DNA from: Trifolium pratense
Lineage: Eukaryota > Streptophyta > Magnoliopsida > Fabales > Fabaceae
Length of the DNA stretch: 64,000 bases
Direction of reading: 5' to 3'
Assembly (NCBI RefSeq): GCF_020283565.1
Contig: NC_060064.1
Span: forward strand, 15,520,337-15,584,336
Both the position numbers and the translations under genes were made by a program. A model generated the notes under the pieces. It was not told the origin of the DNA, did no database searches, and saw nothing but the letters and a program-made list of their open reading frames with translations. Position 1 is the stretch's first letter; each line of letters begins with the position of its first letter. Below are positions 58,651 to 64,000 of this stretch, piece by piece.

Positions 58651-59240
58651 ACTTAAAAAAAATTTTGGAGTAAAAGAAAATCGAATTTTTTTTGTAGTAA
58701 AAAAAAAAAAAGTTTTTTTGCAGAAAAAAAAACCGAATGTTTTTTGTACATAAATTTTTGCTTTTATTTATGTTTCCTTAATAATTGTCTTGGAGACGTT
58801 GTTTAACATGAGCCAATAAATAAATTTTTTTAGGTTCCTTGAATAATATATATATATGAAGAGGGATCCGTTGACTTCAGGAGTAAGTCTCCATTGACTT
58901 ACTCTGCTTAATAACTCGATATCGGCATTATATTTCTTCAATCCAATCGTTGAATTTAAAGATCTCATCGAGTAGATCAACTCCACACATTTTTATAAAA
59001 ATTCAAAATCGTTTGATACTTTTTATGATAACTTCAATTGAATGTACAACAAACTTTTAAAAAAACCGTTGAATTTCAATAGTCTAAATACATAACTACT
59101 TTTTTTGAATTTTTAATGATAGTATACCAAAATTGACTGTAACAAAAAAAAACCAAAATTGACTTTTCACACTATATTTAATGATAGTATACCAAAATTG
59201 TCCTTTGTACTTTCTATAGTCTTTTTATTTTATTTTATTT
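58651..59240. other. Intergenic with low-complexity A/T runs
   Basis: Poly-A/T rich (58651-58745), then a possible MITE piece (GGGATCCGTTGACTTC at about 58864), then AATGATAGTATACCAAAATTG twice (about 59118 and 59182). No gene. Confidence 0.5.
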
Positions 59241-59452
59241 TTTTTGTCAAATAGCTTAGTGGCTAGAAAATCCACCTTAAAAGTGAATTATTTGGGTTAA
59301 ATATCTCAGTTTTAGTCATTCTGACTTTATATCACAAAATGTTTTTAGTCGTTATACCCATGCTTGTTCGACCTTGGCTCTGCCCATGCCTCATGTTAGA
59401 CGTGTTATGATGTTTGACATGCGCCGGTGTCCGTCATTGACACTTTTTTTTT

Positions 59453-59538
59453 TGTTTACAATATTGACAATGAGAATCGAACTTAAGACCTCATACATAC
59501 TACACAAATTCCTCACCACTAGACCAAACCTAGTGACT
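59453..59538 (-). mobile_element. tRNA-derived SINE, minus strand
   Basis: On the minus strand GGTTTGGTCTAGTGGTGAGG (A-box) and AAGTTCGATTCTC (B-box) are spaced as in tRNAs, followed by an A-tail (the T10 run at about 59444-59453). It is flanked by two similar words, GACATGCGCCGGTGTCCGTCA and TACATGCGTCGGTGTCGGTCA, which suggests insertion into an older repeat. Confidence 0.68.
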
Positions 59539-60008
59539 TACATGCGTCGGTGTCGGTCACAGACACATTAAATTATTATATTTTTTCAAATTATTATAAG
59601 TGTCAACGTATTTGTTGTTCATGTATGTCGAATGTCCGTGTGGATCTTTGTGCTTCATAGTTATAGTGAACATTCCGTGTCAGCACGTGTTATACTTAAG
59701 TTTTAAATTTCTTTTGCCTACGGATCATTGTCCAGGGGTCTCAAATAAATAATTTTTCTTCCTTTTTTATTTTGGCACAAAATAATTATTCTTTTTTTTA
59801 TTAGAAAAGTAACAAAATTGATTAAAATTATTAAACCAGGATTGGAAAAATGGAAAAACATTTTACAAATGGAAAAATAATAAATTTTGATCTTCATATA
59901 TAGCATATCATTAATAATATGAAATAGTCAATTTTTACAATAAAATACTCTACATAGTCAAAATTATATTTATCCCATAGTCAACACAAGTTTCATTCAA
60001 TATTTCCC

Positions 60009-60022
60009 TTTTCCCGCCAAAA
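60009..60022. promoter_or_regulatory. E2F-type site upstream of the PP2C gene
   Basis: TTTTCCCGCCAAAA contains the E2F consensus TTTCCCGC and is near-palindromic. It lies about 105 bp before the TATA box. Cell-cycle control is inferred from the motif alone. Confidence 0.5.
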
Positions 60023-60125
60023 CAAAAGTTTACAGCTGGCATTGTTAGATTCTGTTAGCATTCAGTTAGATTATTCAGTTTTCTGTTTTTCAGTTACTTT
60101 ACTCTCTTGCATTTTCATTCCACAT

Positions 60126-60133
60126 TATAAATA
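60126..60133 (+). promoter_or_regulatory. TATA box of the PP2C gene
   Basis: TATAAATA lies 98-105 bp before the ATG at 60231; transcription would start near 60155. Confidence 0.7.
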
Positions 60134-60230
60134 CATCATATTGCATCATTCATTTCAATCACATTCATTCACTATTTCTCAGTTTTCATACTTTCAATTC
60201 ATCACTCTCTCTCACAAATCAAGATCCACA

Positions 60231-61900
60231 ATGCATAAGGTTCTAAAAACTGTAGTTGATCTTTTCAGGAGGAGGAAAGATGATCTCATTACATTTGATC
60301 AAGACCGTTACACGAGATCGATCAATCTGAAACGACATTGCTTTGGAGAATTTTCTATGGCTAATGCTCAAGCCAATGCAATTATGGAAGATCAAAGCCA
60401 AGTTGAAGTTGCCTCTCAGTATGCACTCTATCTTGGAGTTTACGACGGCCATGGTGGCGTCGAAGCATCTCTCTATGTTCTTAATAACCTCTTCAACAAT
60501 CTATTGAGTGAGTATCTTTCTTTAATTAATTCTTTTTATTAATTTTAGATTTGTTTCTTGATTTGGGGGAAAATTGAATTTTTACTTTTTGTGGTTCGAT
60601 TTAGGGTTTGCTCATGAGAATGATGATGCTATAGCAGATAGTTTGAGGAATGCTGTTGCAGATACTGAAAATGGATTTTTGGATTATGTGGAAAATAATA
60701 TTGGTCTAATTCGGACGATCGGAAAAGTTGGTTCATGCTGTCTTGCTGGGGTTTTGTGGAATGGTGTGCTGTATATCGCGAATCTTGGAGATTCCCGTGC
60801 TGTAATTGGTTCTGTGGTTAACAAAAGAGTCAGTGCTGTACAATTGACAACAGATCACAACTGTAATGATCCGGTTATTCGAGAAGAACTCATCTCATTG
60901 CATCCCGGTGATCCTACCATTGTGATGGAGCAGAACGGGTGGCGCGTCAAAGGCATCAGTATGGTAATTTTGTTTTTCTTTTAATAAATTTATATAGAGT
61001 TTTGGTTTGATTCAATATTTGATAGTAGTTTATGACTGTTATAATGTTTTCTTGAACTTATATTAGGTAAGTAGAAGTATTGGTGATGCATATTTGAAGA
61101 GGCCTCAATTTTTGTTGCCGACATACGAAGAAGTTCCTCATCCTTTTGATAGAGGAGTGCTATCAGCAGAACCAGAGATGCTTACTAGAGTTATAGAAGA
61201 AACTGATAAGTTTCTTATATTTGCTTCTGATGGACTTTGGGAGCTCATGACAAATGATGAGGCAGTTCAAATTGTTCATAAGAATCCAAGAAAGGTAAGT
61301 AATATATCTTTATTTATATCTATGCCTTGTTCTTTCTTAGTTTTTCCTTTTGTGTTTAGAAAAAACAAGAAGACTTGTTTAATTTTTAGGAAATTAGAAG
61401 TGTCCTGATTCTTTATAATTTCAAATGCCGTTTGAATTAGTGTGAAGACTTTGAGATTTCTGTAGGGAATTGCGAAGAGGCTTGTGACTACTGCTCTAGT
61501 GGAAGCTGCTAGAAGAAGGGGTATTACCTATAGGGCCATGAAGACTGCGACTCCAGGAAAGGAAACTTGTGTTGGCAGGAGGACTTTTCACGATGACATA
61601 AGTGTGATAGTCGTGTTCTTAGACAACAAGACGCCACTTTTCAAAAAGCACTTACTTGATCTTTCCTACAGAGGATCAACCAACGGGAGTCAACCATCGG
61701 CCTTTGCACTGTCTGGATTAACTGCTACGGAATCGCACTCATTTACGGGGGATCTGAAAAAAAGTTTCATAAAACGGTTTAAGGGATCAACCTCAAAGGG
61801 TCGGAGCTCTCAGACTGAGCATCTGCGCCATCTTTATATGGGTCGGATTGATAGTGATGAGAGTTCGCAGACTGAGAGCTCTGTTAACTTTACTGGTTGA
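60231..61900 (+). CDS. Protein phosphatase 2C, clade D-like
   Basis: Four exons (60231-60507, 60605-60963, 61067-61294, 61466-61900) join in phase to 432 residues. The N-terminus and [20 protein letters not shown] are typical of plant PP2C clade D. Catalytic Mn/Mg-binding motifs are all present: DGHGG (72-76), [31 protein letters not shown] and HDDISVIVV. Clade D enzymes dephosphorylate, among others, plasma-membrane H+-ATPase and are restrained by SAUR proteins in cell expansion; this is family knowledge. The C-terminus extends past the catalytic core with two SSQTE words ([22 protein letters not shown]). The alternative start at TTG upstream is not needed. No lesion is seen. Confidence 0.95.
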
Positions 61901-62870
61901 GTGATTCTTTCCTTTTACTGCATCAAATATGATTCTAGAAGTTTCGATTTTCTGTGATACATTGATTTTTCCTCAGTTTTTTAGGCATCATACAAATGGA
62001 GTTTATGTGATACAGGATTATAGCAAATAAAATTGTGTGATTGTGTCTAGTTTTTGAAATAAAATTTAGAAAATGTTCTGAAATGTTGTATACTGTTTTT
62101 TCATATCTGCCATTTCAGTTCTTGGTTGCATAATTTGAAATGCTCTCTAAATGTCATGCATAGTATTAAATAATTGACTTGATCATTAGAAACTAGTCTA
62201 TGATAGTAAGGAGTAACTTATAGTAGATGTATTTCAGTATAAGGGGGGTAGTCTCCTACAATGTGACGGATCAAAGTTTGATATATCCTTATTACGTTTT
62301 ATAGTGTTTGACAATGAGTTGAATATATGATTACCTCGCGTGTAGGAAGGAAGGCTATTGCAAACCAAGAAAATGTATATAATGCAAATCAAATTTAAAT
62401 ACATGTGCAAACCAGAATCGAAATTATCTCAGACACAGTCTCAGCTACCTTTAACTGTTATTGATTTCAGCAACTGCATTCGAATAACACGGTGAATTCC
62501 TTGCACTTTATGATAAGATTAATACAAAGCTACGTATATAGGACTGTGTATTCTCTGCTATGAAACAACTCCTAGATTTGATAAGACACAATTTAATTAA
62601 AACTAAATTTTGTGGAGACTTGATTTTGTAACAATAGTTAAAGGTGAAAGCAATAGCATATGATTGATTGATACATATATGTTTCAATGGTAGGACTAAA
62701 CACAGCATAAGGCCCGGATCCTTCAATACCTTTGAGGTTGTGATCGAAACACAGCATAAACACACACACACTTGGGAATCTTACCACTTTATGAGCAAAA
62801 ATGACCAAACTTGGAAATTTGCGATAGCATCAAATTTCCAGACAATCTTTTGGACAATGCGCACGTACTA
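61901..62870. other. PP2C 3' region and intergenic sequence
   Basis: No second gene is supported. ACACAGCATAA occurs twice (about 62701 and 62751). The rest is AT-rich. Confidence 0.5.
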
Positions 62871-62876
62871 TTCAGT

Positions 62877-63247
62877 TCCTCTTGTTCTGAAACCACGAAG
62901 TCAATGTATCTATTGAGCATCAAAAGATTTTGCGTTAAATCGAACTTCAGTAACAAATTCAAAGTCCCACATCGTTAGCGCTTAATACAAATCAATTGTT
63001 TATAAACTCATCACGGAGACCAATAGACACGATCTTACTTGAACAGGATTTGTTCTATAGGATTGTATTACTGTGTCCTTGATTTCTAAGGAGACCAGAA
63101 CATACGTCTGGTGGATGAACCATGACCGTGTGATCAGAGCGTGATTAATGGCTAGGATGATCTCGTGTGCGAGACTTCAACCTACGCTGTGGAGGATCGT
63201 TCTTGGTCAGTTTCACCTGACCGTCTTGTTATTTGCAAAACGGTGCC
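62877..63247 (+). repeat. Unnamed dispersed repeat, copy 2 of 2
   Basis: Direct partner of 56177-56655, shorter by about 100 bp and diverged by scattered substitutions. It abuts the LINE fragment to its right. Confidence 0.85.
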
Positions 63248-63249
63248 GG

Positions 63250-64000
63250 TAGTAAATATCTGAACACCTAGACAAAAACATCATAAAAACTTTCAGCATT
63301 ATCCATCAAAGGTTCCAGCGCTGGCCACAAGCCTAGTTTTCTCCAACAGCTTACACTATCAGCACAACATAGGAAAAGATGCCAGTTGTATTCAGTATAA
63401 GTTTGGCAAATAACACAATTTGAATTACAATCAATGCCCTTACTAATTAGCCTTTGTCTGTTTGGTAAACAATTCCTTCCAAGACGCCACATAAAATGCT
63501 TAACCTTCGGAGGAATAGGTAATGACCAAAGCTTTTTCCAGTCACCTTCTACTTTCCATTCATCTCTGTTTATTATAATACGGACATAAACACGATAAGC
63601 ACTTTTCACTAAATACAAACCTTTTTTGTCATACCGCCATATTATAGCATCCTTATTTGTAAGATTAACAAGTGGAATCTTGAGAATTTCATGAGCATCC
63701 CTTTCATTAAATAAGCTACCAACAAGAGATGCATTCCAACTTCTCAGCGTTGTCTATCAACATGCTAACAGTGGCTGAAGCTATAGGCTGAATGCAAGGA
63801 GTTGATAAAACTGGACACTTATCATTCCTAAGCCAAGGAGTATTCCAAATCGGTATATCAGCACCATCACCAATTCTCCACCGGTATCCTTCCTTCAACA
63901 ATATACGAGAAGACCAGATGCTACGCCAAACATAACTAGGATTGTGCCCCATGGGGCGCTCCTAAAAAATCCCCATTTGGGAAATATTTATAGCTTTGAA
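63250..64000 (-). mobile_element. Decayed LINE ORF2 C-terminal region
   Basis: On the minus strand GHNPSYVWRSIWSSRILLKE, WRIGDGADIPIWNTPWL (63952-63716) and the zinc-binding RT tail KVKHFMWRLGRNCLPNRQRL with CVIC and HLFLCC (63618-63268) are typical of plant LINE ORF2 ends. Two one-base insertions shift the frame: one C near 63957 and one T near 63745. It continues past the right edge. It does not overlap in content with the LINE at the left edge, which covers the N-terminal half. Confidence 0.9.

Noticed and set aside
1..64000. CRISPR arrays, bacterial operons, organelle genes or rRNA
   Set aside because: None seen; all evidence points to plant nuclear DNA.

Overview
This is a window of plant nuclear DNA. 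It is AT-rich, its genes are split by GT-AG introns, and the space between genes is filled with plant transposons and tRNA-derived SINEs. The repeat style and gene set fit a papilionoid legume (clover or medick type). That placement is inference from recognised sequence style, not from a search.

Layout: 1-4.2 kb holds the 5' half of an L1-type LINE on the minus strand, next to a truncated hAT-like terminus. A small gene for a short plant protein beginning MAGLQQYNFFPTD (6727-7035) sits between two copies of a 0.4 kb direct repeat. From 9.5 to 14 kb there is a retroelement leader with a tRNA-iMet primer site, a hAT-like MITE, two Helitron-like ends facing away from each other around an AT microsatellite, and nested Stowaway MITEs. 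A GASA/snakin gene lies at 15791-16928 (-), with a SINE in its third intron. The PIG-Q/GPI1 gene of GPI-anchor synthesis spans 21162-26447 (-), plus a probable 5' UTR exon near 27.6 kb.

A complete and young Ty1/copia element occupies 28171-33292 (-): intact 1360-residue polyprotein, nearly identical LTRs and an AAATT target duplication. After it come a broken fragment of a repeat-associated protein family, a 5'-truncated LINE with a perfect 15 bp target duplication, and a solo LTR (35017-35441) with a CATCG duplication. An ERD15/CID1-like gene follows at 39663-40268 (+), then the chloroplast ribosome-assembly GTPase BPG2 at 42057-46649 (-, with one GC-AG intron). A 14-exon gene for a protein joining a GNAT-like region to tandem BRCT domains lies at 48079-55045 (+). 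The right end holds an ETF-beta pseudogene, an F-box remnant, a broken Ty3/gypsy integrase region, a clade-D-like PP2C gene (60231-61900, +) and another decayed LINE.

The host genes do not form one pathway. They cover peptide signalling or defence, GPI-anchor synthesis, poly(A)-binding-protein interaction in stress, chloroplast ribosome assembly, a likely DNA-damage or chromatin role, and phosphatase signalling. From memory, GPI1 and BPG2 are neighbours in Arabidopsis, and ERD15 lies near a GNAT/BRCT-type gene there, so part of this order may be conserved. I reconstructed reading frames across splice sites by eye; they join in phase for every multi-exon gene listed. I saw no clearly new multi-gene system. 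The least familiar items are the GNAT-BRCT protein, an unidentified membrane-like ORF inside one of its introns, and two pairs of unnamed direct repeats.
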